Shown here piece by piece: positions 15,712 through 24,584 of a stretch of DNA of 64,000 nucleotides; the stretch's first letter is position 1, and the number at the start of each line of letters is the position of its first letter. Origin of the DNA: Quadrisphaera sp. DSM 44207 (GTDB taxonomy: Bacteria; Actinomycetota; Actinomycetes; Actinomycetales; Quadrisphaeraceae); the NCBI RefSeq assembly GCF_900101335.1, contig NZ_FNKA01000002.1, forward strand, positions 310,001 through 374,000, read 5' to 3'. The notes under the pieces were generated by a model. It was not told where the DNA came from and searched no databases. It saw nothing but the letters and a program-made list of their open reading frames with translations. The translations under genes were made by a program, and so were the position numbers.

Positions 15712-16455
15712 ATGGACATCGCAGGCTCGATCGCCCTGGTCACCGGCGCCAACCGCGGCATCGGCCGCCACGTCGCCACCCAGCTGCTCGCCCGGGGCGC
15801 GGCGACGGTCTACGCCACCGCCCGCAACCCCGACGCCGTGGACGTCCCCGGGGCGCGGGTGCTCGCCCTCGACATCACCGACCCCGCCTCCGTGGCCGCC
15901 GCCGCGCAGGCGGCGGGCGACGTGACCCTGCTGGTCAACAACGCCGGGATCTCCACCTACACCGACCTGGTCTCCGGCGACCTGGAGAAGATCCGCCTGG
16001 AGGTGGAGACCCACGTCTTCGGCACCCTGGCCGTGGTGCGCGCCTTCGCTCCCGTCCTGGCCGCCACCGGCGGCGGAGCGGGCGGCGGAGCGATCCTCAA
16101 CGTCCTCTCGGCCCTGTCCTGGACCTCCTACCAGGGCGCCACCGCCTACGCCGCGGCCAAGGCCGCCGAGTGGTCCCTGACCAACGGCATCCGCCTGGAG
16201 CTGGCCGGCCAGCGGACCCTGGTCACCGGCCTGCACACCGGCAGCGTGGACACGGACATGATGGCCGGCTGGGACGTGCCCAAGAACGACCCCGCCGACG
16301 TCGTGCGCGCCGCCCTGGACGGCATCGAGGCCGACGCGCTGGAGGTGCTCGTCGACGACGCCAGCCGGCAGGCCAAGGCCGCACTGGGTCTGGACCCCAG
16401 CGCCGTCTACCCCCAGGCCACCCCGGCGGCGTGGACCGGCACGGCGGCCGGGTGA
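15712..16455 (+). CDS. Classical short-chain dehydrogenase/reductase
   Basis: A 247-residue classical SDR. The cofactor loop TGANRGIG is at 11-18, NNAG at about 80, and the catalytic Ser-Tyr-Lys set is in SALSWTSYQGATAYAAAK (Tyr146, Lys150). The C-terminal extension VYPQATPAAWTG is seen in a subgroup of actinobacterial SDRs. AGAGGAG precedes ATG 15712. It is probably induced through the divergent MerR regulator, pointing to detoxification of a reactive carbonyl or similar compound, which is inference. It is followed by a bidirectional terminator. Confidence 0.93.
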   Translation: MDIAGSIALVTGANRGIGRHVATQLLARGAATVYATARNPDAVDVPGARVLALDITDPASVAAAAQAAGDVTLLVNNAGISTYTDLVSGDLEKIRLEVETHVFGTLAVVRAFAPVLAATGGGAGGGAILNVLSALSWTSYQGATAYAAAKAAEWSLTNGIRLELAGQRTLVTGLHTGSVDTDMMAGWDVPKNDPADVVRAALDGIEADALEVLVDDASRQAKAALGLDPSAVYPQATPAAWTGTAAG

Positions 16456-16472
16456 GCCGGTAGCCCCCGTCG

Positions 16473-16533
16473 CAGCGGCGTTGACCCGGTGGTGCTGAGC
16501 CCTCGGCTCAGCACCACCGGGTCAACGCCGCTG
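16473..16533. terminator. 29-bp perfect stem, bidirectional terminator
   Basis: The arms 16473-16501 and 16505-16533 are perfectly complementary with a 3-nt loop (CTC). It sits between the convergent SDR (+) and DUF5872 (-) genes, so it can stop transcription from both sides. Confidence 0.92.
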
Positions 16534-16535
16534 GT

Positions 16536-16991
16536 TCAGGACTGCTCGTGCGGGGAGGAGCGGGCCTCGCGGCTGGCCTGCGCCGCGGCCGGGGGGTTGG
16601 GCACGAACTGCTCTCCGTGCTCGCTGCCGGCGCGCTTGGTGGCCTCGGCCTCGGCCTTCTCCTCCTCCGAGAGGGCCTCCCACGCCGCCTTGGGCAGGTA
16701 GCGGTGGGTGGCTCCGCCGCCCTCGCCCTCCTGCCCGGTGCGGGCGCGCGAGGAGCCGTCGGCGGTCTGCCACTCCTCCTCGGTCCACTCGCTCAGGTGC
16801 TGCTGGGTGGCGTCCTTCTCCCCTCGGTAGCCGCCGCCGGCGGCCTCGTACTCGTGCGCCAGCAGCTGCGCCTTGCGCGCTGACCACTGCCCGGGGCGCC
16901 CGCCGCGGTCCCCGGCCTGGATCTCCTCCTTCAGGCGGGCCCGCAGCGCGGGGTCGGTGTACTTCTCCTCCGGGCGGCGGCTCCCTGGCAT
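16536..16991 (-). CDS. DUF5872-domain protein
   Basis: A 151-residue, very hydrophilic protein. The block KYTDPALRARLKEEI, QAGDRGGRPGQWSARKAQLLAHEY, then LSEWTEEEWQT and TRRYLPK-like ATHRYLPKAAWEALSEEEKAEA matches the DUF5872 family. Function is unknown. No membrane segment or signal peptide is seen. The start at 16991 is 6 bp from TAGCGT (minus strand, 16998-17003) without an SD, suggesting a leaderless transcript. It is divergent from the GDPD gene. Confidence 0.85.
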   Translation of the reverse strand: MPGSRRPEEKYTDPALRARLKEEIQAGDRGGRPGQWSARKAQLLAHEYEAAGGGYRGEKDATQQHLSEWTEEEWQTADGSSRARTGQEGEGGGATHRYLPKAAWEALSEEEKAEAEATKRAGSEHGEQFVPNPPAAAQASREARSSPHEQS

Positions 16992-17052
16992 GCGGGCACG
17001 CTAGGCGGCTGCGCTGCGGGGCGCCAGGGCGCGGTGCGCCACACTGCGCGGC

Positions 17053-17835
17053 GTGAGCTTCCTGGACGCCGCCGCCCCGGTGGCCCTGGCCCACCGCGGC
17101 TTCTCCCCCGAGCGCCTGGAGAACTCCATGGCCGCGTTCGCGGCCGCGGTCGACCTCGGCTTCACGTACCTGGAGACGGACGTGCGGGCCACCGCCGACG
17201 GCGCGCTGGTCACCTTCCACGACGCCACGCTGCAGCGCGCCACCGACGGGATCGGCGCCATCGCCGACCTGCCGTGGTCCACCGTCGCCCGCGCCCGCAT
17301 CGCCGGGGTGCAGCCGGTGCCCCGCCTGGAGGAGGTGCTGACCGCGTGGCCGCACGTGCGGTTGAACATCGACGTCAAGCACCCGGCCGCCGTCGCCCCG
17401 CTCGTGGACCTGCTGGCCTCCTCCCCCGGCGCGAGTGAGCGGGTGTGCGTGGCCTCCTTCTCCGAGCGGCGCCGCCGGGCGGTGCTCGCGGGGCTGCGGG
17501 CGCGCGGGGTGCGGTCGGTGACCAGCTCCGCCGCCCGCGCCGGCGTCGTGCGCTTCCTGGTCGCCGCCCGCGCCGGAGCGCGCGGCGCGGTGCTGCGCCG
17601 GGCGGTCGGCGCCGACTGCCTGCAGGTGCCCGAGCGCTCCGGGCGGGTGCGCGTGGTCACCCCCGCGCTGCTGGCCGCCGCCGCCTCGGCGCGCCTGCCC
17701 GTGCACGTGTGGACCGTGGACGACCCTGGCGACATGCACCGCCTCCTCGACCTCGGCGTGGACGGGCTGGTCACCGACCGCGCCGACCTGCTGCGCGACG
17801 TCCTGGTCCAGCGCGGCCAGTGGCGGGCGCGGTGA
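17053..17835 (+). CDS. Glycerophosphodiester phosphodiesterase
   Basis: A 260-residue GDPD-family enzyme, which hydrolyses glycerophosphodiesters to glycerol-3-phosphate and an alcohol. The first motif ALAHRGFSPERLENSM carries the catalytic His14, TYLETDVR carries the metal-binding Glu-x-Asp, and TFHDATLQRATDG the second His. The end, VHVWTVDDPGDMHRLLDLGVDGLVTDRADLL, is typical. There is no signal peptide, so it should be cytoplasmic. The GTG of the following MFS gene overlaps its stop (GTGA), so the two are translationally coupled. Confidence 0.95.
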   Translation: MSFLDAAAPVALAHRGFSPERLENSMAAFAAAVDLGFTYLETDVRATADGALVTFHDATLQRATDGIGAIADLPWSTVARARIAGVQPVPRLEEVLTAWPHVRLNIDVKHPAAVAPLVDLLASSPGASERVCVASFSERRRRAVLAGLRARGVRSVTSSAARAGVVRFLVAARAGARGAVLRRAVGADCLQVPERSGRVRVVTPALLAAAASARLPVHVWTVDDPGDMHRLLDLGVDGLVTDRADLLRDVLVQRGQWRAR

Positions 17836-19286
17836 GCGCTCCCGCGCTGCGCACCCGCGAGGCCGCCCGCCGTCGCCAGCAGCGGGCCTGGTACGTCTAC
17901 GACTGGGCGAACTCCGGGTACGTGACCACCACCGCCACCGTGCTGTTCACCCCCTACCTGACGGCCGTCGCCGAGCAGGCGGCCTGCCCCGGCGGGGCCG
18001 GCGAGGTGGACGGGGTCTGCCGCACGCCGCTGTCGGTGCTCGGCCTGCCCGTCGCGCCCGGGTCCCTGGCCCTGTACGTCGTCACCGCCGCGACGCTGCT
18101 GTCCGCGGTGCTGCTGCCCGTGGTCGGGGCGCTCGCGGACCGCTCCCCCGCCCCGCGGCGCCTGCTGGGGCGCTTCGCGTGGACCGGCGCGACCGCGGCT
18201 GCGGCGATGGTCCTCGTCGCCGACGGCGCCTGGCAGCTGGGCGCCGTCCTGCAGCTGGTGGCCACCGTGGGCCTGACCTCCTCCCTCGTCGTCTACGACG
18301 CGCTGCTGGTGCAGGTGGCCGGCCCGGACGAGCGCGACCGGGTCTCCAGCCGCGGGTGGGCGCTGGGGTACGCCGGCGGCGGGCTGCTGCTGGCCCTGGA
18401 CCTGGCGCTGGTGCTCGGCCACGACGCGCTGGGGCTGAGCGAGGCGCAGGCGGTGCGCGCCAGCCTGCTCACGGCCGGGCTCTGGTGGGCGGTCTTCACG
18501 ATCGTGCCCTACCGGGGGCTGCGCGGCCTCGACGCGCGCGGCCCGGCGATCCGGCGCGCCCCGCAGGACGTGCAGGACGGGCGGGACGTAGCCGACGTGG
18601 CCGGTGCTGTGGGCGCGGCGGGCGCGTCGCGCGGGCGCGCGGTCGCGCGGGCCTTCGTCCAGCTGGGCGTCACCCTGCGCCACGCGCGGGCCTATCCGCA
18701 GACGCTGCTGTTCCTCGTGGCGTACCTGTTCTTCAACGACGGGGTGCAGACGGTCATCGGCACCGCCAGCCTGTACGGGCAGGCCGAGCTGGGGTTCCGC
18801 TCCTCGGACCTGATCATCGCGATCCTGCTGGTGCAGTTCGTCGCGCTCGGCGGCGCGCTGCTGTTCGGGCGCATCGCCGGGCGCGCCGGCGCCCGGCGCA
18901 CGGTGCTCGGCGGCCTGGTGGTGTGGCTGCTCGTCGTCGTCGCCGGCTTCGCGCTGCCCGCCGGGCGCTTCGGCCCGTTCCTGCTGCTGGCCGCCGGGAT
19001 CGGGCTGGTGCTCGGCGGCACGCAAGCGCTGTCCCGGTCCCTGTACAGCCAGCTCGTCCCGCGCGGGCAGGAGGCGGAGTACTTCAGCCTCTACCAGGCC
19101 GCCGAGCGGGGCACCAGCTGGCTGGGGACCTTCGTCTTCGGTCTCGTCTTCCAGCTCGCGGGCTCCTACCGGCCGGCGATCCTGTCGCTGGTGGTCTTCT
19201 TCCTCGTCGGCGGCGTGCTGCTGTGGCGCGTGGACGTGCGCCGGGGCGTCGCGGACGCCGGCAACCCCCAGCCGACGCTCGTCTGA
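17832..19286 (+). CDS. MFS transporter, UMF1/Atg22-like family
   Basis: A 484-residue protein with about 12 hydrophobic helices. The N-terminal RQQRAWYVYDWANSGYVTTTATVLFTPYL and the later FFNDGVQTVIGTASLY and GGTQALSRSLYSQLVP motifs are diagnostic of the UMF1 (vacuole-effluxer Atg22-like) group. A central hydrophilic loop (about 235-280) separates the two six-helix halves. Coupling with GDPD suggests a role with the phosphodiester or its products, such as glycerol-phosphate or polyol transport; this is inference from context. GTG 17832 overlaps the GDPD stop by 4 bp. Confidence 0.9.
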   Translation: MSAPALRTREAARRRQQRAWYVYDWANSGYVTTTATVLFTPYLTAVAEQAACPGGAGEVDGVCRTPLSVLGLPVAPGSLALYVVTAATLLSAVLLPVVGALADRSPAPRRLLGRFAWTGATAAAAMVLVADGAWQLGAVLQLVATVGLTSSLVVYDALLVQVAGPDERDRVSSRGWALGYAGGGLLLALDLALVLGHDALGLSEAQAVRASLLTAGLWWAVFTIVPYRGLRGLDARGPAIRRAPQDVQDGRDVADVAGAVGAAGASRGRAVARAFVQLGVTLRHARAYPQTLLFLVAYLFFNDGVQTVIGTASLYGQAELGFRSSDLIIAILLVQFVALGGALLFGRIAGRAGARRTVLGGLVVWLLVVVAGFALPAGRFGPFLLLAAGIGLVLGGTQALSRSLYSQLVPRGQEAEYFSLYQAAERGTSWLGTFVFGLVFQLAGSYRPAILSLVVFFLVGGVLLWRVDVRRGVADAGNPQPTLV

Positions 19287-19385
19287 CCCCTCCCGCGCCG
19301 CCGCCGCGCCTCGCGCGCTGCGCTGCCCAGTGCGCAGGGTGTAGCGCACATCACACTGCGCCACTACGACGGTGCGCGCCGCCGC

Positions 19386-19411
19386 GGAACACCGCAGGCC
19401 CGCCGTCCGTT
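19386..19411 (+). promoter_or_regulatory. SigR-type (thiol-oxidative stress) promoter of rbpA
   Basis: GGAAC at 19386-19390 and GTT at 19409-19411 are separated by exactly 18 bp, matching the GGAAT-N18-GTT consensus of Streptomyces sigma-R promoters. It lies 102 bp before rbpA. rbpA is a known sigma-R regulon member in Streptomyces coelicolor, which supports the assignment. Confidence 0.65.
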
Positions 19412-19513
19412 GAACCCATAGCGCGCGACGGACCTGCCCGGTGACCCCCCGGAGCGGACGCCGCGCAGACCTCGCCGCGCCAGCCCGCGGCATCCCGACT
19501 GCCGGAGGACACC

Positions 19514-19864
19514 ATGAGCGACCGGAGCCTGCGTGGAACCCGCCTCGGCGGATCGAGCATGGAGAGCGAGGAGGGCGTCGAGCTCGCCCCCCGCCAGCTG
19601 GCCGTCTACGACTGCCCCGCCGGGCACGTGACGAAGCTGCCGTTCTCCGTCGAGGCCGAGGTCCCGGCGGTGTGGGAGTGCCAGTGCGGCGCCGAGGCGG
19701 TGCTGCGCGACGGCGAGGTGCCGCAGGCCAAGGCGGTCAAGCCGGCCCGCACCCACTGGGACATGCTCCTCGAGCGCCGCTCCGTGGACGACCTCGAGGT
19801 GCTGCTGCAGGAGCGGCTGGCCAAGCTGCGCAACGGCACCCTGCACCAGCGGCGCAGCGCCTAG
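19514..19864 (+). CDS. rbpA: RNA polymerase-binding protein RbpA
   Basis: A 116-residue actinobacterial transcription factor that binds the beta subunit and group I/II sigma factors, stabilises open complexes and modulates rifampicin response. Family blocks are visible: the N-terminal tail SDRSLRGTRLGGSSMESEEGVE, the core VYDCPAGHVTKLPF with the VWECQCG turn, the basic linker AKPARTHWDMLLERR (here VKPARTHWDML) and the C-terminal sigma-interaction helix DDLEVLLQERLAKLR. GGAGGA precedes the ATG. Upstream is a sigma-R-like promoter; downstream is a terminator. Confidence 0.97.
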   Translation: MSDRSLRGTRLGGSSMESEEGVELAPRQLAVYDCPAGHVTKLPFSVEAEVPAVWECQCGAEAVLRDGEVPQAKAVKPARTHWDMLLERRSVDDLEVLLQERLAKLRNGTLHQRRSA

Positions 19865-19948
19865 CGCCGCCGCTGCGGCGCGGCGCGGGCCCCCCACCGC
19901 GCTGCGCCCCCGGGTCGACGGACCTCCACCCCGCGGGTCCTCCCCGGC

Positions 19949-19983
19949 CGGACCGGCCGCACCCATCCGGTGCGGCCGGTCCG
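19949..19983 (+). terminator. rbpA terminator
   Basis: The 15-bp perfect arms CGGACCGGCCGCACC and GGTGCGGCCGGTCCG with a CATCC loop are followed by TTGTCTT. It lies 85 bp after rbpA and may also serve the convergent ppm operon. Confidence 0.85.
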
Positions 19984-20048
19984 TTGTCTTCGCACCCGCC
20001 GACACCCGCCGGCACCCGCCGGCACCGGCGCGGACCGGCGCGGGCGCC

Positions 20049-20846
20049 TCAGCGCCGCCCGGTCGGTTCCGGACGCCGATCACGCCGGGGCCGCGGGGTG
20101 CGGCGGGTGCCGCCCAGCGCCGCGCGCACGGCGTCGGCCCGGTGCGCCAGGCCCCACGCGGTGGTGCGCCACAGGGCCTCGGCGACGATGGCGCGGCTCA
20201 TCTTGCTGCGCCCGTGCGCGCGCTCGACGAACGTGATCGGCACCTCCACCACCCGCAGCCCCGCCCGCACGGCGCGCCAGGCGACGTCGAGCTGGAAGCA
20301 GTAGCCGTGGGAGTGCACCGAGGCCAGGTCCAGGCGGCGCAGCGCGTCGGCGCGCAGCGCGCGGAAACCACCGGTGGCGTCCGCCAGCGGCAGGCCGAGC
20401 AGCACCCGCGCGTACGCGTTGCCGCCGCGGCTGAGCAGCAGGCGGCGCCGGGGCCAGTCCACCACGCGGCCGCCGGGCACCCAGCGCGAGCCCAGGACGA
20501 CGTCCGCGCCCGGCCCGGCCTGCAGCGCGGCCAGCAGCACCGGCAGCTGCTCCGGCTGGTGGGAGCCGTCGGCGTCCATCTCCACCAGCACGTCGTAGCC
20601 GCGCGCCAGCCCCCAGGTGAAACCCGCGACGTACGCGGCGCCCAGGCCCTGCTTGGCGGTGCGGTGCAGCACGTGCACGCCGCGGTCGCGGGCGGCGACG
20701 GCGTCCGCGACCGCGCCCGTGCCGTCCGGGCTGCCGTCGTCGACGACGAGGACGTCGGCGTCCGGCACCGCGGCGCGCACCCGCGCCAGCGTGCCCGGCA
20801 GGCTCTCCCGCTCCTGGTAGGTGGGGGTGACCACGAGCACCCTCAC
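20049..20846 (-). CDS. ppm1: Polyprenol-monophosphomannose synthase
   Basis: A 265-residue GT2 glycosyltransferase that transfers mannose from GDP-mannose to polyprenyl phosphate, supplying the donor for lipoglycans and protein O-mannosylation. Motifs: VVTPTYQERESL at the start, VVDDGSPDGTG, the DxD-type EMDADGSHQPEQ, GGNAYARVLLGLPLADATGGFRA and ITFVERAHGRSKMS. It lacks the membrane anchor found in some homologs. It starts 10 bp after the lnt stop; in M. tuberculosis these two activities are fused in one protein, so their neighbourhood here is the unfused form. Confidence 0.94.
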   Translation of the reverse strand: MRVLVVTPTYQERESLPGTLARVRAAVPDADVLVVDDGSPDGTGAVADAVAARDRGVHVLHRTAKQGLGAAYVAGFTWGLARGYDVLVEMDADGSHQPEQLPVLLAALQAGPGADVVLGSRWVPGGRVVDWPRRRLLLSRGGNAYARVLLGLPLADATGGFRALRADALRRLDLASVHSHGYCFQLDVAWRAVRAGLRVVEVPITFVERAHGRSKMSRAIVAEALWRTTAWGLAHRADAVRAALGGTRRTPRPRRDRRPEPTGRR

Positions 20847-20856
20847 CCGAGCGCCC

Positions 20857-22533
20857 TCACGCGCGCGCCCGGCGTCCCGCCAGGGCGCCGGCCAGCACCG
20901 CGCCCGCGCCCAGCACGACCAGCACGCCCTCGACGGGCACCCCCGCCCGGCGCAGCCGGTCCGCCACCGTCGAGGACGTGCGCAGCGGCAGCTGCTCCTG
21001 CAGCAGCGCCGGCTCGAACAGCGCGGTGCGCTGCAGCGCGGTGCCGTCCGGGGTGATCAGGGAGCTGACCCCGACGGTGGAGGCGTGCACCACCGCCCGC
21101 CCGTGCTCCACGGCCCGCAGCCGCGACATGGCCAGCTGCTGCACGCTCTCGTCGGTGTACCCGAAGGTGGCGTTGTTCGTCTGCACCACCAGCAGCTGCG
21201 CCCCGGCGTCGACCGCGTCGGCCGCCAGGTCGTCGGCGACGACCTCGAAGCAGATCAGCACCCCCAGGCGCGCCCCGGCGGCGTCCACCACGCCGACCTG
21301 CGTGCCGGCGTCGAAGTCCACCGGCCGCAGGTCCACCGCCGAGGTGATCGCACGGAAGAGGGCCCGGTGCGGGATGTACTCGGCGAACGGCGCCACGTCG
21401 CGCTTGTCGTAGGCCGCCACCGGCCCGACACCGGCCTGCCACAGCAGGGACGTGTTCGTCAGCCGCACGCCGTCCGGCTCGCCCGGGTCCTCCGAGCGCA
21501 GCACGGCGCCCAGCAGCAGCGGGGCCCCCGCGGCCGCGGCGGCCCGCTCGACCTGCGCGGCGGCGTCGGCGTTGCGCAGCGGGTCGATGTCGCTGGCGTT
21601 CTCCGGCCACACCACCAGGGCCGGCGCCGCCCGCTGCCCGGCCGCCACCTCCTCGGCCAGGCGCAGAGTGCCGTCCACGTGGTTGTCCAGCACGGCGCGC
21701 CGCTGGGCGTTGAAGTCCAGCCCCGCGCGCGGCACGTCGCCCTGGACGGCGGCCACCTCCAGCGACCCGGCCTGCGCGGCCGTCGGCGCGGGCACCAGGA
21801 GCCCGGCGCCCACCGCCGCGACCGCGCCGGCGGCCAGCGCGGCCGCGGACCGCGCCCGTCGCCGGTGCAGCGCGATCACCGCGTGCGCTCCCAGCGCGCC
21901 CGCCGCGGCCACGGCGGCGGAGACCAGCGGCGCGCCGCCGAGGGCGGCCAGCCCCAGCGTCGGGGCGTCGGCCTGGGAGAAGGCGATCCGGGTCCACCCG
22001 AAGCCGCCGAAGGGAAAGCGGGCCTGCAGCGCCTCCACGCCCGCCCACACCGCCCCGACCGCCAGGGACCGCACCAGCGGCCCTCCCGGAGCGCGCAGCA
22101 CCACCGCCGCCAGCGCCGCGACCAGCGCCGAGAACAGCGCCTCCGCCGCCGACAGCGGCAGCCACGCCACCGGGCCGATGTACACCCCGGCCCAGGACAG
22201 CAGCGGCACGCACAGCGCCAGGCCGAAGACGAACCCCACCAGCGCCGCCGGCAGGACGCGCCGCCCGGCCACGGCCAGCACCAGCGCCGCCACGCCTGCC
22301 GGCGCCAGCGGCCAGGCCCCGGTGCCCGGGAAGGCGCAGAACGCCGCCAGGCCCCCGGCGGCGGCGAGCGGCAGCGCGGCCGCCAGGGGCAGCGCCGCAG
22401 CCGGGGCCCGACCGCCCTGCGGCGCTCGCGCCGCTGCCGGCCGCCCGGCCGCTCGCCCGGCCGCTCGCCCTACCGGTCGCGCTGCCGGTCGACCCGCCCG
22501 TGCCGGTCGCGGGCGGGCGGTGCTCGTGCTCAC
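20857..22533 (-). CDS. lnt: Apolipoprotein N-acyltransferase
   Basis: A 558-residue membrane enzyme that adds the third acyl chain to bacterial lipoproteins. The N-terminus is an Ala/Arg/Gly repeat-rich tail (about 1-45). Next come about seven TM helices (45-235) and the nitrilase-like domain facing outside, with catalytic Glu in VVWPENASD, Lys in YDKRDVAPFAEYIP and Cys in VLICFEVV. The last hydrophobic helix is near 530-548. GTG 22533 overlaps the stop of the amidohydrolase gene (GTGA), so this is the middle gene of an operon amidohydrolase-lnt-ppm1. Likely clients here are the FKBP lipoprotein and DppA. Confidence 0.95.
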   Translation of the reverse strand: MSTSTARPRPARAGRPAARPVGRAAGRAAGRPAAARAPQGGRAPAAALPLAAALPLAAAGGLAAFCAFPGTGAWPLAPAGVAALVLAVAGRRVLPAALVGFVFGLALCVPLLSWAGVYIGPVAWLPLSAAEALFSALVAALAAVVLRAPGGPLVRSLAVGAVWAGVEALQARFPFGGFGWTRIAFSQADAPTLGLAALGGAPLVSAAVAAAGALGAHAVIALHRRRARSAAALAAGAVAAVGAGLLVPAPTAAQAGSLEVAAVQGDVPRAGLDFNAQRRAVLDNHVDGTLRLAEEVAAGQRAAPALVVWPENASDIDPLRNADAAAQVERAAAAAGAPLLLGAVLRSEDPGEPDGVRLTNTSLLWQAGVGPVAAYDKRDVAPFAEYIPHRALFRAITSAVDLRPVDFDAGTQVGVVDAAGARLGVLICFEVVADDLAADAVDAGAQLLVVQTNNATFGYTDESVQQLAMSRLRAVEHGRAVVHASTVGVSSLITPDGTALQRTALFEPALLQEQLPLRTSSTVADRLRRAGVPVEGVLVVLGAGAVLAGALAGRRARA

Positions 22534-24254
22534 GAGCGGAGCGTACGTCGCCGCGAGGACACCCAGCCGTCGACGTCGTGGGCGAGCCGCCCCTCGACGG
22601 CCGTGCGCAGGCACCGCGGCGCCGGCGTGCCCGGCGTCAGGTCCGGCAGGCCGGGAGTGCCCGAGCGCGCGTCCGTGCTCCACGCCGCGAACCGGTCGTC
22701 GGGGGCTTGGACGAGCAGGTCGGCGGCCTCCCACACCGCGTACGTGGCCGGGGCGCCGGGCACGAGCACGCCGAGCCCGTCGCGGCGCGCCGCGCGCCAG
22801 CCGCCGCGCGTGTGCGCCAGGAACGCCGCCCGCGCGGAGATCCGGTGCTCGCGCGCGGTGGTGAAGGCCGCCGCCCGCACCGCCTCCCACGGCGCGAAGG
22901 GCGTCACCGGGCAGTCCGAGCCGAGCGCGAGGGGCACCCCGGCCGCCGCGAGCGGACCGAAGGGGTTCAGCGCGCCCGCCCGCTGCGGGCCCAGGCGCGC
23001 CGCGTACATCCCGGCCGGCCCGCCCCACCGCGCGTCGAAGGCCGGCTGCACGCTCGCGGTCAGGCCCAGGCGGGCCAGCCGGGCCGGGCCGTCGGCGTCG
23101 AGGGCCTCCACGTGCTCGAGGCGGTGGCGCGCCGCACCCACCGCCACCGGCCCCAGGACCTGCACGGCGGCCTCGACGCCGTCGAGGACCTCGGCGACCG
23201 CGGCGTCCCCGATCACGTGGAAGCCGGCCTGCAGACCCGCCCGCGTGCAGGCGACGACGTGGTCGCGCACCCGCTCGGCGTCCAGGTACAGGTGCCCGCG
23301 GTGATCGACGGGCAGGCCCGCGGCGCTCGCGTCGGCGTACGGGTCGCGCAGCGCCGCGGTGCGCGAGCCCAGCGCGCCGTCGACGACGAGGTCCCCGCCC
23401 AGGCCCAGCAGCGGCGCGCCGTCGGGCAGGCCCAGGCCGGCGACGATCGCGCGGGCGTGCTCCTCGTCGCCGGCCAGCTCCCCCCACAGCGCCAGGACGC
23501 GCGGCAGTCCCCGCTCCCCCGCTCCCCCGCCCGCTCCCCCGCCGGCTCCCCCGCCGTCGACGAGGGCGAGGAGGGCGGCGAGGTCCTCGGGAGAGCCGAC
23601 GTGGGGGGCGGCGCACTCGTGGACGCCGCCGATGCCGGCCGCCGCGGCCGCGGACAGCGCGGCCGTCTGCAGCCGGCGGCGGCGGGCGGGGTCCACGCGG
23701 CGGGTCGCGTCGCGGGCGGCGTGGTGGGCGTCGCGCTCGACGCGCCCGTCCGACGTCCAGCCGGGCAGCCCCGCCAGGCCCGCCTTCCGCACGAGGGCCG
23801 AGGAGACCACGGCGGAGTGCACGTCGGCGCGCGAGAGGTACACCGGCGCGCCGGCGGCGGCGCGGTCCAGCTCCGCCGCCGTCGGCGGGCGCCGCTCGGG
23901 CCAGCGGTCCTCGTCCCAGCCGTGACCGAGCACCGGCTCCCCCGGGTGCGCGGCCGCGGCCGCCGCTACGGCGTCCAGCGCGGCCGCCAGGCCGCCGGCA
24001 CCCGACAGGTCCACCCCCGCCAGGGCCAGGCCGGTCTCGGTGACGTGCACGTGCGCGTCGACGAACGCCGGGGTGACCAGGGCGCCGTCGAGGTCGACGA
24101 CCTCGTCCACCGCGCCCGCCTGCGCGGAGGCCGCCTCGTCCGAGCCGACCCACGCCACGGTGGCGCCGTCCACGAGCATGGCCGTGGCGAAGGGGTCGGC
24201 GGGGCTGTAGACGCTGCCGCCGCGGTAGAGCACCCGGCCCGGGGAGGACGTCAC
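22530..24254 (-). CDS. Amidohydrolase, YtcJ-like
   Basis: A 574-residue metal-dependent hydrolase of the amidohydrolase-3 group. VTPAFVDAHVHV carries the first metal-binding His-x-His, followed by GHGWDEDRWPERRPPT, VHECAAPH, FHVIGDAAVAEVLDG, RLEHVEALD and LGSDCPVTP with the metal-binding Asp. An acidic Gly-rich insertion (GGGAGGGAGGGAGERG) near 265 comes from a short repeat. GTG 24254 lies 6 bp from CACACT with no SD (leaderless-like). The substrate is unknown; the YtcJ group includes formamide-type and N-substituted amide hydrolases. First gene of the operon with lnt and ppm1. Confidence 0.92.
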   Translation of the reverse strand: MTSSPGRVLYRGGSVYSPADPFATAMLVDGATVAWVGSDEAASAQAGAVDEVVDLDGALVTPAFVDAHVHVTETGLALAGVDLSGAGGLAAALDAVAAAAAAHPGEPVLGHGWDEDRWPERRPPTAAELDRAAAGAPVYLSRADVHSAVVSSALVRKAGLAGLPGWTSDGRVERDAHHAARDATRRVDPARRRRLQTAALSAAAAAGIGGVHECAAPHVGSPEDLAALLALVDGGGAGGGAGGGAGERGLPRVLALWGELAGDEEHARAIVAGLGLPDGAPLLGLGGDLVVDGALGSRTAALRDPYADASAAGLPVDHRGHLYLDAERVRDHVVACTRAGLQAGFHVIGDAAVAEVLDGVEAAVQVLGPVAVGAARHRLEHVEALDADGPARLARLGLTASVQPAFDARWGGPAGMYAARLGPQRAGALNPFGPLAAAGVPLALGSDCPVTPFAPWEAVRAAAFTTAREHRISARAAFLAHTRGGWRAARRDGLGVLVPGAPATYAVWEAADLLVQAPDDRFAAWSTDARSGTPGLPDLTPGTPAPRCLRTAVEGRLAHDVDGWVSSRRRTLRS

Positions 24255-24274
24255 GGCCCCAGTGTGCCGGGCGC

Positions 24275-24474
24275 TCAGGCGCTCGCGCCCAGCGCCGCGG
24301 CGAGCTGCAGGTGCGGCGCGGCCCCTGCGTGGCGGCTGCGCCGCTGCAGCACCCGCCCGAGCAGCAGGTGCGCGCAGCCCTCGTCCGGGCGGTCGGCGAC
24401 CAACTCGCGCGGCAGCGCCTCGGCGCGGCCCCCAGGTCGGCGAGCGGGCCGGTGCGCACGAGTTCCTCCTCCAC
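24275..24474 (-). pseudogene. Small TPR-like protein gene with single-base frameshift
   Basis: One minus-strand frame starts MEEELVRTGPLADLG at 24474. The other ends ALPRELVADRPDEGCAHLL LGRVLQRRSRHAGAAPH, a tetratricopeptide-like repeat typical of short actinobacterial TPR proteins. The two join perfectly if one base is added in the C-run at 24429-24433, giving DLGGRAEALPREL. It is either a sequencing error in a homopolymer or a true frameshift. The intact product would be about 66 residues. Confidence 0.5.
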
Positions 24475-24584
24475 CCCGCCCGGCCCCGGCGCGGGGGCCC
24501 CCTGCAGGACCGGCCGGGGCGACGCCCCGGACCCGACGGGTCTTCCCCGGCCGCACGGCGCCGGGTGGCTGGCAGGATCCGCGC

